Shown here piece by piece: positions 48,662 through 61,469 of a stretch of 64,000 nucleotides of DNA (the first letter of the stretch is position 1; each line of letters opens with the position of its first letter). The DNA is taken from positions 21,210,927-21,274,926 of the forward strand of contig NC_037594.1 of the NCBI RefSeq assembly GCF_003073045.1, given 5' to 3'. The notes beneath the pieces are model-generated. The model had not been told where the DNA came from, searched no databases, and was given only the letters and a program-made list of their open reading frames with translations. The translations under genes and the position numbers were made by a program. This DNA is from Pomacea canaliculata (taxonomy: Eukaryota > Mollusca > Gastropoda > Architaenioglossa > Ampullariidae).

Positions 48662-51292
48662 GGTCTTGCCTGATACCACTCAAGGTGAGCTCGGTTAGAC
48701 GATCCCAAAGCCGTGTTTGTCGTCAGTTCTCGTTTTTCAGGCTTTTACGAGATGATGGCAAGATCTAATGCATTGATAGTGATCTCCCTTTGTGCGCCGG
48801 CTTGCTGTGCGGCGCCGTGCACTACTTTACGACTTATGTATTAATGCGCGCATGTCCTTCGACACGTCAATACATTCTGAATATTTGATAGATGTCTGTG
48901 TGAAGCGGTTTTTTTATTATTTTTTTTTTAAATTCTTCCTTTGGTGTAAACAGGTTTATCTTGGGCCCCCCCACCTACACACCGTAGTCCTGAGCGCTCG
49001 ACATTTATAGCGCTTATTCTTGGTTTGACATTAATCAACGCCATCTTGCCAGTAAGCTCTCTCTCTCTCGTTCCTAAGCTAAATTATTAAAGCAGGTATG
49101 GAAGCACCTTTTGGACCGCTGGTAAACTTTCTTGGCCTGGATTTTTTTTTTCATATAATGTCAGTGCGTGAACTTGTCACAGCAGCTACGGAATAGGACT
49201 TTTTTTTATCTCCTTGCTCAAATCTGGTCTGTACATCATGCACTGTCCATGACCCACGATGACTACTTCTCTCTCTACCTTTTGCTGCAGGACTATCAAG
49301 CCACCTCATTCATTATTAGTTCTGCAGCTATCATCATTTACCTTTTCAATTGTAGCACAGATACCTCAACGGACAGCATCGTAGTATCGTTACCAATCGT
49401 TTGACATAAATGTGCAATACTGATCTCAAAGATGAAATAAAGATGCCAAAATGAGATTTCTAAGCTCTTGAACTGCCAGGGATTTCAGAAATATGTCTAA
49501 CGGAAGCTGTTAAGAAACTGCTTGTATATCCTGTTTTGTTTCTATGGTCACGGCGAGTGGAGAGCTGATTCCCTTATTACTGGAAAGCCCATCTCCCGTG
49601 CACCTTACTCATTGACTAATAATACAGTGCAGCCACTTGGAGCTCTGTCAAGGGAGACAACTGTCACGACTAGGGCTCTACACGGCGATGGACACGAGTA
49701 CTTCTCCATTAAAGACGACACAACAGCCCTCGAGGAGCTGGAGGATTTACTGCTGGCCACAGTGTCATCGTCTCGAGAGCGATCTCTCAGAGTGCGGTTC
49801 GGTACAAACTAACCCGCTCTTCTTGCATAATTTTTTTGGTCAACACTTTATAGTTGAATAAATATGTTGTTGACAGACTGCATGCTTGCATCCAATGGGG
49901 TTTGTGTTTGACGTTTTTATTTACACCTGACAGTTTACTGATTGTCCTGAGATTATTTCTTTCCTTTCTTTCTTTACTTCTTTCTTAGACAACGAATAAA
50001 CTTTTTTAGTTTTGAAACACAATGACCATCAATGTAAATAATACCATGCCGATTGCGAAATTCAGCTAGGTTTCTTGATGGCGTCAATAACAACAAGATG
50101 TTCCAAACAGTTTTGTACCAGTATGTCCGTTCGGTCAAGAAAAATTCTGTGTTCGTTTCTGTTGAACTAAATTAATTACGATCTCCATCATTTTTACCTA
50201 GCAACTTCGGGTGGTAAAATGATTTTTAGGTCTACCTTGAATATATGAATACGGGATTTTCGCAGCTAGCAGATATACCCGTTTGGAGTAGGGTAGCAGG
50301 CTGGTTTACCCTGCTTCACGAGTATGAGCACCTGACTATTTTGTCAGTTGGTTCTCGTGTTTCACTTTGATTTCCAACGCACGTCAGCTACAAATTTCAG
50401 CAGATTAAATGTGAATAGTATCCTCAGAGATTTTCAGTTTCCATGTCGACACTTGTATACCCGCCATCAACACACACCCTCACCCAAAAGCACACACATT
50501 TATATTCCATTTTTAACGAAGTTTGAAGACCATCTTTGACATGATAAAACACCGATGATGCTGTTGGACCCAAATGCTATCATCTGCAAACTGAATTGAT
50601 GACTCTGACGAACAGGTCTCCTCTGGTCCTTTACAGCTAATGACTTTAAGGTAATCAGATAAAAGACAAGGTAGGAGCAGGTTGAGTTTTGCTGTCCTTT
50701 TCAGGAAGTCATAAGTAGTTGACAACGAGTTCAAGGAGAAAGAGAGAGACAGAGACAAAGAGCTGTGGGTGAGGGTAAACAGGAAGTGAGTCGTTGCTTC
50801 AGATCCATCAAACAGATCCGAGCCCCACCTAGACATGGGACACGAACTGAAACCCACGATCCAGGGAAAAAGAAGAGAAGAAAGAGGTCGAAAGGAAGAA
50901 GAAAGGAAAGGAAAACGGAAGTAAAGAAGGAAGAAAAATAGACAGACGGACAGACAAGCGGTCTGGTCCTGGTAACAGGCAGAGCCGAGCTGTCGGCATC
51001 GTGTGGTGCGCGTGCGTGCGATCCCGAGTCACCACACCAAGCGGCCCTTGGCAAGATGGCGCTCCACTCTCAGCTGCAGGCGGTTTAATTCTGCACGCAC
51101 TCCCGTCACAGCCCCGCGCACTTCAACCCAGACAGACTGGCGTTTCACAAATTTAAACAAGTCGGCTACGTGCTTGCTAATTATCCATAGCGCACTGACA
51201 CCTACCTAGGTGGCCACCCGCCTGGTGGTAGCCTTTCTCCAACCTACTGTGATGCTTATTTTGTCCGGTAGCGAGACTCATCATCATCTCCT

Positions 51293-51320
51293 CTCCTCCT
51301 CCTCATCATCATCATCATCA
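51293..51320 (+). repeat. (CCT)n(CAT)n tract
   Basis: Short trinucleotide run. Confidence 0.8.
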
Positions 51321-51685
51321 TGCCTGAAGTGCTCCGCCAGGTTCGGGTCCCTAATGAATTCCTTGATGTCCCGGATGCATCTCCAAGAACCGTATCTATG
51401 GTGATCATCAAGGTATAGAACACTGCCAATGCTTCTGATCATTTCGTGTCTTCACAACGGATTGAAGGCAAGAACGAGGACCGTTACCGCTCATTTTGAT
51501 TGCTGTCATTAAGACTGGAAATCAATTATCAACTGAGCACGATCGTTACTCTCGGCTTGCTCACTTGGAGTCAATTGACAATTTAAAAAAATTGTTTACA
51601 GGCTTTTGTTCTTCCTTGTGGACTAGTTTTTTTAAAGACTAAAATTTTATGAGATAAATTGGTTTTAGTCTAATGTTGCGATAAC

Positions 51686-51758
51686 TGAGTGAGTGAGTGA
51701 GTGAGTGAGTGAGTGAGTGAGTGAGTGAGTGAGTGAGTGAGTGAGTGAGTGAGTGAGA
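51686..51758 (+). repeat. (GAGT)n microsatellite
   Basis: About 18 perfect GAGT units, about 73 bp without interruption, which suggests a young and variable locus. Confidence 0.97.
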
Positions 51759-52945
51759 CAAACAAATACGAAGACCTTGAAAATAAAGTCTGTGTCTCGT
51801 CAAAAGTAAGGTGGGCAGAAGGCACGTGCAGTGATAGATAAACAACCCTGTGTCTGGCTAGAACACTCAAACGACAACTGCACAACACAAACACTGCCCT
51901 GTGTGTTTCTCGAGGTTCAGCGTTTGTTGCCGGCTGAGGTCTGCAGCTATCACTGATGACATTTAACAGCAATGAGGTATGGGAGTAATAAACTGTCAGT
52001 ACTTTATTTTTTACACTTTGTCTGCGCTTACAAACAAACAAAACGTTGCAGAAATGTCATCACAAAAGTTGGAGAATGATATGGTGTCAGAGATAATAGA
52101 TAGAAAAGAAAGAAATAAAGAAAGGAAAGAAGGAAGAAGAAAGGAAAAAAAGGCAGAGAAGTAAGAATTGGAGGGGTTGGAAATTCATGAGAGATATGGT
52201 GGAAGGGAAAACGGGGGAGGGGGCGAGCAGCCAGAGTTCTTAAGAAATTTAAAACGATATTTAAATCATTCTCTTGCGACCATATCTGCAAGCTCGCGTT
52301 TGCCACTACCATAGACTAGAATCATCAAAAGGAAACATTTTCGACTCGCAAACTAAATAAATAATAAAAAAAATCCTCACGTAGAGCCTATCTATCTTCC
52401 CGATAAAAGTGAAGCTCAGGGACAAAAATATACGCAGGTATCCGAGAACGGAATTCACCCCCTTCCCACCTTCTCCTCCCTTCATCCACCAACCCTCCAG
52501 CCGAGGTCCTACCTCCCACCCCATCTTCTAGGGAGAGATAGCTTTGGCCCTGGTTAAGGAGATGGGGAGACCCTGCGGTGCACATTAAGCAAATCATTTG
52601 CAGGGATTCCTCCGTCTCTCCCTAGACGCCAACCATTAAGTGTCTTATCGCACAGTCATCCTTCGTCTAGCTTCAGCCATCATCGCCCGGCGATTCTGCC
52701 TCGCGAAACGAGAATACAGCTCCAGCCTCCGACCTCGTCTGCGAAGACTGCCTGCATGTTGCGTGCAAATTGCAGGTCAGCCTTGGATGCAGGGCAGTTA
52801 GACATTTGTTTGTTTGTTATTTTTACCGATCTTTGAGATAGTGTGTTCACACACTCGTCTCTTCCTATAAGTATGTAAGTACTTGTGTATGCGCGATGCT
52901 TGTGACTATACACCCGTAATTGTAGCACAAAGGATGACGATATAG

Positions 52946-52975
52946 ACAGACGGACGGACGGACGGACGGACGGAC
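52946..52975 (+). repeat. (GACG)n microsatellite
   Basis: About seven GACG units after CAGA. Confidence 0.9.
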
Positions 52976-54540
52976 AAAGACAAACCACTAAGTGGTTTTC
53001 TGCTCACACTGCAGCACTGACAAGTTCACCTGGAGCCAGGTGAGCAAATGAATCTGGACCTCTTTGATGCCTAAGAAAAAATGTCTTCCAGATTAAACTT
53101 ACAAGAGAAATGTGATCTCACCACGGAACTGTCCAGAAGGAAATGAACAGGATTAAAGGATGCATGGACATCGTCCTTACATGTGATGCCTGAAAGTTGA
53201 TGTTTTTGTCAAACAGTTCAATCTCACAAGGTCTGTGCAAAGTGTAACATTACAGAGTTTCCACAAATATTACAGATTTTTTTTTTAAAAAAAGCTTGCT
53301 TGTTTTTCTCCACTATTACGATGTTTTCACAAACTATTTTTTTTCCACCATCTCCAAGCGCAACAAATCTGAATTTACGGTTTACGGTAGCAGAAAGTCA
53401 AGTCGTAATTCCAATTTTCCAAATTCATTCTCTCAACAAGGTAGCAACAATAGTAATAGGAATGGAATATAACAATTTATTTATTTGTAGCAACTAACTG
53501 GAGTCACGGTCCCTTCCATCTGTCTTTCCTTCTCTTTTTTGTCTTGTTCACTAGACTATTCCGACTTTATATTGCAACAGAGCAGCCCACGTGACAGCTG
53601 TCACACTCCTAACTGTGAGTGCTATCACAAAATTCACAGGTGACTTACATCCCTACCCTTGAACACCGCCGCAATAATTCTGAAATTCTTTCAGTGTTAG
53701 TCATGGTATCTACTTATTAAATTTCGAAAAAGACCTTTTCTTCCTTTGAGAATCGCGGTAACCTTTCTGACATCTATTTGATTCCTAACATTATCTTTTA
53801 CTCTACGTCATTGCCTACCTGCATGTATATAATAAGTAATGAAATTACCCGTAATAATATTAGCAACAAATCCAGGGTTAAAGTTCAGTAACAACATTTG
53901 CGAATTCAGGAACAATGAAGTCAGGTTTAAAATTCAAAATCTGCCAGGATTCACTTGACTGCTTCTGCAACCAGAGATGTGTTACACGAGTAAAATTTGA
54001 ATGATTCCTACAAATAAAGATAGACAATACTATATGTAAACAACGATAATGCGATAAATGATTTAGGACAACCTTAAGCACATTAGTGACAAGTAAACAG
54101 ATTTAGTTATTTGTTTACAGAAAATAGCAGTATCAATCGTTTATTTCTCTTTTGAAACAAAGAAGGAATTCAAGTGTATGAACAATAAAAGACTTACATC
54201 AAGAAGAACGAGAAGGGATGTAAAGACTTTAGAAAAGCAAAAACAAAACAAAAAAACAAACAAACAAAAAAACTGCTACAGTAAATATAGGTCGACAACA
54301 ACTCCCGGCTGAACGCTTTTAAAATCATATCACCATCTACATGCGTATTGATTTCAACATTCTCTCTATCCACTCCCCGTTTTTTTCTCTCTCCTTACTT
54401 ACGTACATCAATCTTGCAATCTTATCTCGTCATAAGGAGGAACGCAGCTTGTCTGCCCCTTATCGCGGCACCACATCCTCCTTGTTCCCGAAATTACACG
54501 ACGGTGACTTGGAGTGCTTCCCCTTATGCCTTTAATTTGG

Positions 54541-54840
54541 AAAATCCTTTAACGCATGCGCAGCGAAATCTATGGCGGCAGGGCTCCAAGCTGGTGCACT
54601 CCTCCGTCCGACACAAGCGACGGTTACGCCAAACAAGATTTTGTGAATGCGAGGGGGATACCGTTGATAAAAGTCGTTTTGCGGTGTTTTTTTCATCTTG
54701 GCTTTTGCTCGAACCAGGGGGGTGTGGGTGGGAGTTTGGTGGGAGGGGTCAGGCTGGAGCTGTGGGAGGATTACTTCTTTGGAGGGAGGTGGCTGACGGC
54801 ATGGCAACGTCTGACGCCATTTTTGTTTAGACCAGTGTTT
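54541..54840. promoter_or_regulatory. Candidate promoter patch with NRF1-like and YY1-like motifs
   Basis: ACGCATGCGCAG at 54551 fits the NRF1 core. ATGGCGGCAGGG follows 20 bp later on +. AAAATGGCGTCA occurs on the minus strand at about 54822, close to the YY1 core. Short frames start at both ATGs (24 and 23 codons) without matching any protein I know. Such motif pairs are typical of housekeeping promoters, but the case is thin. Confidence 0.25.
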
Positions 54841-55011
54841 GTTTTTTTATAAAACTGCATCGCTCAGCCACATTCCCGTGCCAACTTTACTTAGACTGGA
54901 TTTGACATCTCTGCTATTATCTGTCTTTCTTCCTGCTTTATGTTCACTTGTGTCCTGTTTATCCATATTTACCTGACCGTGGTCATATTTTTTCCGACCC
55001 TCCCACCCACC

Positions 55012-55188
55012 CCACTTCCGAGCGATTGGAGCACTGGCGTACGAATTCGGTGGCTTTGGGTTCGATACCCGGGTGATACCCCAATTTCCCATCTGTCGAG
55101 ATACTTGTGTACTTGACTCTATAAAGTGTTGGGGAAGGTAAGTGAAATAAAATATGCACCGCCCTAACAAAAGAAAACAAAAAACTGG
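55012..55188 (+). mobile_element. tRNA-derived SINE
   Basis: The head GAGCGATTGGAGCACTGGCG resembles the D-arm/A-box region of a tRNA. GGGTTCGATACCCGGG is a strong B box and T arm 30-40 bp later. A tRNA-unrelated body (AAGTGTTGGGGAAGG) leads to an A-rich tail of AACAAAAGAAAAC type. The ends are approximate. Confidence 0.7.
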
Positions 55189-55865
55189 CCTTCAGAAAGT
55201 GAGGTCTCTAACACCTCACTCCCCAGTGACAAAAAAAGTTAGGGGACGACCTTTAGCTTTGTACTCTCTCTCTCACTCAGTTTATTGTCTTGCTTAGTCT
55301 CTCCCTAGTCTGTAAATCTTTGTTAGCATATAAGAAGAAAAATTTAACATTAGATTCTCCGAGCTGATTTTTTAAATAATATATTAGACAAATAGATTTT
55401 TTTAAATCCTAAGTTTATATTGGTGCCTTTTTCTATAGCTATCGTTTTCAAGCTATCCCTAACCCTAACTGTCATGGGTAATTTTATGTGCGAAACTAAA
55501 ATTAATAAAATGCTGATTTTAAAGCCGAGAACACCAACAGTTAAGCACTAAACAGTCAAAATAACCATTATCTGACAACACTACATAACAGTGAACTGCT
55601 TGAATCTTTTTTTGGCAGACAGGTGCTGAAAAACATTCACAGTATCACTTCAAAATTGCAAATGCCACAGCTCTGAATCAACACTTGTCTACGCAAACGC
55701 AAACGCAAACAAAACGAAACAAAAACAAAAACGAAACAAACAAAAAACAACAAAAAAAAGTTTTAAAGGGATGTCACTCGGGTTTTAATTAGAAATATCG
55801 ATGGAGTCAGCTTGTTGAGCTCTTTTCAGCAAAGGTTTTCATTTCATCTCAGGTTTTCGTTAATA

Positions 55866-56688
55866 CAGTGGAACCTCGGTTAACGAACTTAATCCGTTCT
55901 GGAGAGTTGTTCGTTATCCGAAATGTTCGTTATCCGAAACATTTTTTTTCCATAAGAAATAAAGAAATGGTTCCCAGCCCCTGTTGACTTGCTAATATTT
56001 GAAAGTTAGGCTATATAGTATTTGTTTTAATGAGAACAGTTATAATACAATATAAATGGAGTTAAATAAAACATAAAAACATTAACGAAAGCATTTAAAC
56101 ATCAGAAAACTTGCCGTTTTGACAGCGTGGTTGGAAGCGGGTGTGGGGAGGAAGGGGTGGAATTACTGCTTTGATTCCCCCTCCATGAACACGTGACATT
56201 ATAAAATCGGGGGTAACTTCCTTTTTCTGTAGCTTTGAGGTTAAAGGACAAAACTTGTCCAGTGTCTGTTCCTTCTGTCTTTTTTTTGTAAAACTCTTGG
56301 GTAATACGACATCACATATCCGACAGACGCATGCCACCTTCATACTTTGAAATCATTTCCTTTTTCAATTCATTTGTTGGCCGCTTCCTTGTCATTACCT
56401 AACTACTGTTAATTGCTCTTAATCTTCTTTGGAGCCATGATTGAGGATTATCTTATTAAAATAAAGCACAACAATCACTAAATAAGAAGGATGCGCATAG
56501 ATAAGGAACGACTGATCGTAACTGTGTCTCGAGCGCGAATGATGACCTGCTGGTCGGTCACGTGGGGTTCACGTGGCTGTTCGTTATCCGAAATTTTGTT
56601 CGTTATCCGAGACAAACTTTCAACGAAATTTTTGTTCGTTAACCGAAATATTCGCTATCCGAGGCGTTCGCTAACCGAGGTTCCACTG
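55866..56688. mobile_element. Non-autonomous pogo/Tigger-like DNA transposon, 823 bp
   Basis: The ends are inverted repeats: CAGTGGAACCTCGGTTAACG at the left, and CGTTCGCTAACCGAGGTTCC then ACTG at the right. TA flanks both sides. Both ends carry extra subterminal copies of TTCGTTATCCGA. On the minus strand an ATG at about 56394 opens MTRKRPTNELKKEMISKY then EGGMRLSDM, which resembles the N-terminal psq-type helix-turn-helix of pogo/Tigger transposases. A stop then breaks it and a neighbouring frame (56095-56343) continues with LPKSF. The catalytic DDE part is absent. Confidence 0.8.
56095..56394 (-). pseudogene. Broken transposase N-terminal remnant (pogo/Tigger-like)
   Basis: Two overlapping frames on the minus strand keep a basic start (KRPTNELKKEM), a YEGG-MRLSD segment and LPKSFTKK, in the order of a psq/CENP-B-type DNA-binding domain. 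The frame is interrupted and the rest of the protein is missing. The match is from memory and modest. Confidence 0.4.
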
Positions 56689-59648
56689 TACAGATTTTAA
56701 TTAACAGCAGAAGTACAATATTAGTATTGTATTACCTTGGTATAATTTTAGTATTGCAGTACCTGCGTGGATCGTAACAGATGGTCAGTTACTGGCCCTA
56801 CCTGAGCACCATGGCTGATAGCGACAAGTCATCAGCTGTCTCACTCTCACGAAAAGGTCGAGAGGTCAGGATGACTTTGCAAGATATATAGATATATGAT
56901 ATCTTTTGGCGGTGTGTGCACGTGCGTCTTCACGCGTGAACGAAAAACGCCTTGAGCCCACCTTCGTTGGCGGTGAAGACAATGTTTTGATAAACATCAT
57001 GGTATTTTCCAGGAAGGAGAGGAAATCTCAGGTTCAAGAGGCGTAGGAATGTCTGATACCAGCAGTGACAGTCCTGTCCGTGTCATCGCCATGACTCCAT
57101 CAGCCAGCTGTGACATTCCAGTGCTCGTCTAAATGAGTCATCAGTATCCACAGACAAGAAAGTAGAGCGAGCTTCAGCATTCCAAGGTTGCAGTCTACGT
57201 CAGGCACTATCCGCCGTCAACCGATGTGAGTTTGTCCGCCCACTTCCTTCCGCCCGCTACCCTCCATATCACTTGCCACCTGCTTCACGTGCACGTCTCT
57301 AAGATACCATGGGACCTGCCACCCTGTCCCTCCACTCCCATCCCCACCAGCTAAGTGACCACGGTCATCGCTCGTTTGCCATGCTCATTTATCTGCTTCT
57401 CCTTTTCCTACAATCGTCGTTGTAGACTGCCTGCTTTACTCCTTCCCCCCACCTGCCTCAGAACCTTATTCCGGGTGTACGTCGGTAAGATGGATCCTCC
57501 GACACCCTCCTCTCCCACCCATTCCCACTTCCTCAAGGTGCTAATCTCTCTGCATTGCGTCTATACTGCAGTTTATCCAAAGCAGCATGTAGACTGCATC
57601 CTTGGTGCCAAAAATCCTTAAGATGGCTACAACTTCCCAGTTAGTCTTCTTCGCCTTGTCGCCTCCAGTTCTGACTCTTCAGCTTTGCCATTTCCTCGCT
57701 CTTATTCGCTTTGTCATGCTCTCCAGAAATGGCAGACCGGGTTAAAGGATAAGTACTATACTACACCAGGGTGCAGATAGCCAGCCCAGATTTGCCAAGA
57801 TAGCAGAGGTTCCTGAAAGGTGGAGTCTGGTGGACATCCATCGACCAGTCGACCTTCCACCAGGGCGTTTAGATCGCCTCCCTGCTTCTCGCAGTAATCG
57901 GTGAAGATAAACCTGCCATCCCTGGCACTTTTCTGTATCTTGCTTTTCTTGACAGACCTGTCCTGCCTCCCTCTTCTACTGACTGTCAAGACAAGGAAGC
58001 GACTTAATTCATCTGCGGCGAAATTTCAACAGGCCTTTTCCGTTTCCGAGTAGTACTTCAGCAGTCGCGTTGACAGGAACTTCCACGGCAATGAAATGAG
58101 GGAACGGGAGGATCGGGTGGGTGGGACGTGGTGCATAGGAGGGGCCGGAAAGCCAGGAATTTCACCTCCTCCAACCTCCAGGGAAAGGTACGGGCGAGGC
58201 AAGGCTTGTGGGGAGAGATTTCTCGGGGAGGCAGTGGGTGGCCATGCAGTCAGTTTACGGGGTTTCTTTGAAGTTGGAAGAGGGGAAAAAATAAGGGCTC
58301 AGAAAGTCTGCATCTGAGAGGAAACTGCTTGTAGAAGTCATGCTTTTGATAAAACAGACTTAGTGTCTGCGAAAAGTTTTCTAGAAATAGATTTTCCCCA
58401 AATCTCTCTCACTCGCACTCTCTTTCTTTCTCCCATCCCGCTACACTCATACAGGAAAAAAAAACGATCAAGAGGAATAAAGGATAGAAAAGAGACAAAA
58501 GAAAGAGTAAGTCCAGTAGGAAAAGCTAGTTCGCACTTTTCTCTAAATGATTTTGTGTTGATATGAGCCACTGCCATCTGTAGGCATATTCCTTTGTGTG
58601 TGTTCGGAACATAACAACTTTGTGTTCATCCCTGGTGAAGATGTTGTTGCGTCCAAGACGACCAAGGGACAACCATATATCTCCTGCACCCGTCCCCTTG
58701 CCCCTCCCACCCCGCCACGACCCACGAAAACCCTCGAGGGCGACAGGCCTTGCCGGCAGTTGGGTCCAGGCGACGCCACTACGACTCGTGCTCATAACTC
58801 ACGGCCTGCCACTCGGCCCTCTCCGGGCTCGCTGGGCGCATGTCGGCACGCGTAGCCTGTCCCCCTACTGTGCTTCTGGCTTTGACCTTTGATTCCTCCA
58901 GCTATAATATACAGCCACAGACAAAGTCAAGATTATTCTTGTCACAAGCCAAGAAACGTAGGCTATATTCTCACTAAGAAGATTCACTTCCCTCACACGA
59001 TCTGGATTCTGAGGCGGCTGACTGGATGGTTGGCTGGATGTGGTTGCCAGAGATGGTTACGGTTGATCGTCTAATATTGTTTTGAAATAGATATGTGAGA
59101 ACGAGAGAGATATATGTATAAATTTAATGAATATGTCTAAACACAAACTTGTATAGTTTTAGTTGCAAAAAAATAGAAGAAAATACAATCAAGAATGTTG
59201 TTGTAAGTTTGTGTGACCGGCAACAGCTGCATGGCGACTTCTTCATTGTGAAAGTTCAAATTAAAGGTAAAATGTTTCATACTCTAGAGGTGATACGAAC
59301 AGTAAACTGGTGGGGACAAATATTCGGGGAGAACAACTGCACTGACATTATTTACATCAAAACAAAAAGCACTGTGTACAATAAGGGTGGGTGGAGTGGG
59401 TAGGGGAACTCCAAGACGTCTTGCAGACGACTTGCCTTCTGCTTGCATCTCAACAAGGGCCTTGGCACAGCCGATATGGAAGTCCTCCTAGACGTGTGAT
59501 CCTCCTCACCAAGAGAAGAGCACTTGCCGCCAGCTAGACAGTCCTCGTGGAGACAGTGGGAGGCACTTGAGACTGTGACAGACGACCGCGTCGCCGACTC
59601 TACTCATTGTCTTCTGCGCTGCCCACGTCTCTGGCGGCTTGATTGCGG

Positions 59649-59683
59649 TGACCCTGCTGACCCTGCTGACCCTGCTGACCCGC
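59649..59683 (+). repeat. (TGACCCTGC)n 9-bp tandem repeat
   Basis: About four units, the last one altered. Confidence 0.9.
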
Positions 59684-61410
59684 GCTGCTGATGTACAGTC
59701 CTCCTCTTCTGCCGGACCGAGAAAAGAAATCCACTTTTCTCCTTCGCTCTCATGACGAGCTTGCATGACGATCGCTTACTTCGTCTTGGTCATAGCAGCT
59801 TGTCTTTAGGGCGCAAGAGAGTCAGACTTAAATACGAGTTAAACACTGATATGCTAGTGTGAGGGCATAAACAAAAAAGTCAAAGGTACTCAGGCATTTG
59901 AAAAAAGTAAGAAAATGTTGATTTTAATGCTATGTTGACACTGTATTTCGTGGGCTTTAGGATGGGGGGTCTCAGGTGAACCATATTAAAACCTTAAGAC
60001 GGAAATTAGTTTCTGTTGCTGTAAATCTGTTTGTGAAGAGATATATATATATCCTTTCGTGTGTTTAAGTGAAACACAAAGTTTAGAAATGTTTGTCGTT
60101 CTGCCAGGAAATATTGGGGCAAACTATTTTAAAATAATAATTATTTATTATAAAATTAATTATTTATTGACCAGCAACATAGTGTTTAACATTCTCAATT
60201 AAATATACAGTGTCTGGAGCTACTAATGCTAATTAAAGAAGAATTGCAACATTGTTTAAGCTAAAAATAATGTCAGTGACTTTCTGCTTGACACCAATTA
60301 ATTACCTTAGAACATATTCTGACAATACTGATCAAACTTTACTTATCCTGGGCAGACATATTGTGGAACCCGCACACAAATTACTGATACAAACGGCTTA
60401 AGATGGTTTTGCAGACTGAAAACCGCTCAGCTTGCTCAGAGGGTGCACCTTTTGCTGGCTATGGTTTTCTTCTATTTGCTGAAAAATAGTTTTTATATCT
60501 TAGAAGATGATAGTTGTATTATATTTTTGCTAATCGTCCATTATAACACAAACTGCGTGCAGTAGCTGCTTATTTGGCAACAGGTCTTCAGAACATGAAA
60601 TCTGAAAATCCCATAATTTAAAAACATAAAAAAAGAATAAACTGCATCACCAAGTATTTTCGTTTGTTTTATTTATGCTCTCTGAGAATTTTTGTACTAC
60701 TGTATTGACATCAGATATACACTTGTGAGTCGCTCTGAGAAAATTAGAATTAATCGTGTTTATTCTTTCAACCAATAAATAGCATTTCTCTCTTTTAGGT
60801 CGTCAAGTACAATCTTTATGTGTGACCGGATGGCTGGCGTTTTAGGATTTTCGATGGTATTATCTTGGATATTATCAAAATATAATCTGTAATCTACAAA
60901 AATGAGTTATGAAATTATTTTTTAAAAAAAACAATGTAACTTTCCAGCTTGATAACTCCTGGTGCTGATTTTTTTAAAAGTGTTTTCACCATTAGCCAAT
61001 TCACACAAACCTCGTTGCGTTTTCTAGGACTTGTTAGGTGCCAGCAAGATTTGCTTTCATTTTGCTAACCTGGTGTTGCATGTACAGGTGATAATCTGCT
61101 CACAGCACAATCAAAATTGTTGCCGAGTGTATGTATATACAGGTGTTGTCTCTGTTTTGTGCCGTGATGCTGTCATGCTAAAACAAGAAGGATGATTGCT
61201 TTCTCTGTATAGGAAAATAAATTTTTAACAACAAACAAGGACAGTCAGGTAGGGCAGGTAAGTATTTTCTCATCGTAACTGTCGTCAGGTTTCAATAGGG
61301 TCAGTCCATCACTGCAAGCAGCAGGTCATGTTCATACATCAGCAAGCAATGCATATGGATGTGTTTAAGAAAGTTTAGCCTGAAACACAAATTCACAGAC
61401 AGACATAAGC

Positions 61411-61469
61411 AAAAAAAAAAACAAAAACAAAAAACAAAAACAAAAACAAAACAAAAAAATACACACACA
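61411..61469 (+). repeat. A-rich (CAAAAA)n tract leading to CA repeat
   Basis: A runs separated by single C. The long open frames around it on both strands are compositional artefacts. Confidence 0.9.

Larger units (their letters stand above)
43157..54540. other. Non-coding stretch with microsatellites
   Basis: No protein gene recognised. Contents are microsatellites (48003-48050, 48309-48337, 48638-48661, 51293-51320, 51686-51758, 52946-52975) and scattered open frames up to about 125 codons without domain patterns. TAAT-type motifs near 45.79-45.82 kb are unremarkable alone. Confidence 0.5.

Noticed and set aside
51686..51758. Regular short repeats considered as a CRISPR array
   Set aside because: Perfect tetranucleotide microsatellite without spacers, in a eukaryotic genome.
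59149..59403. 84-codon plus-strand frame
   Set aside because: No similarity to any family I know and no splice signals to link it to other exons.
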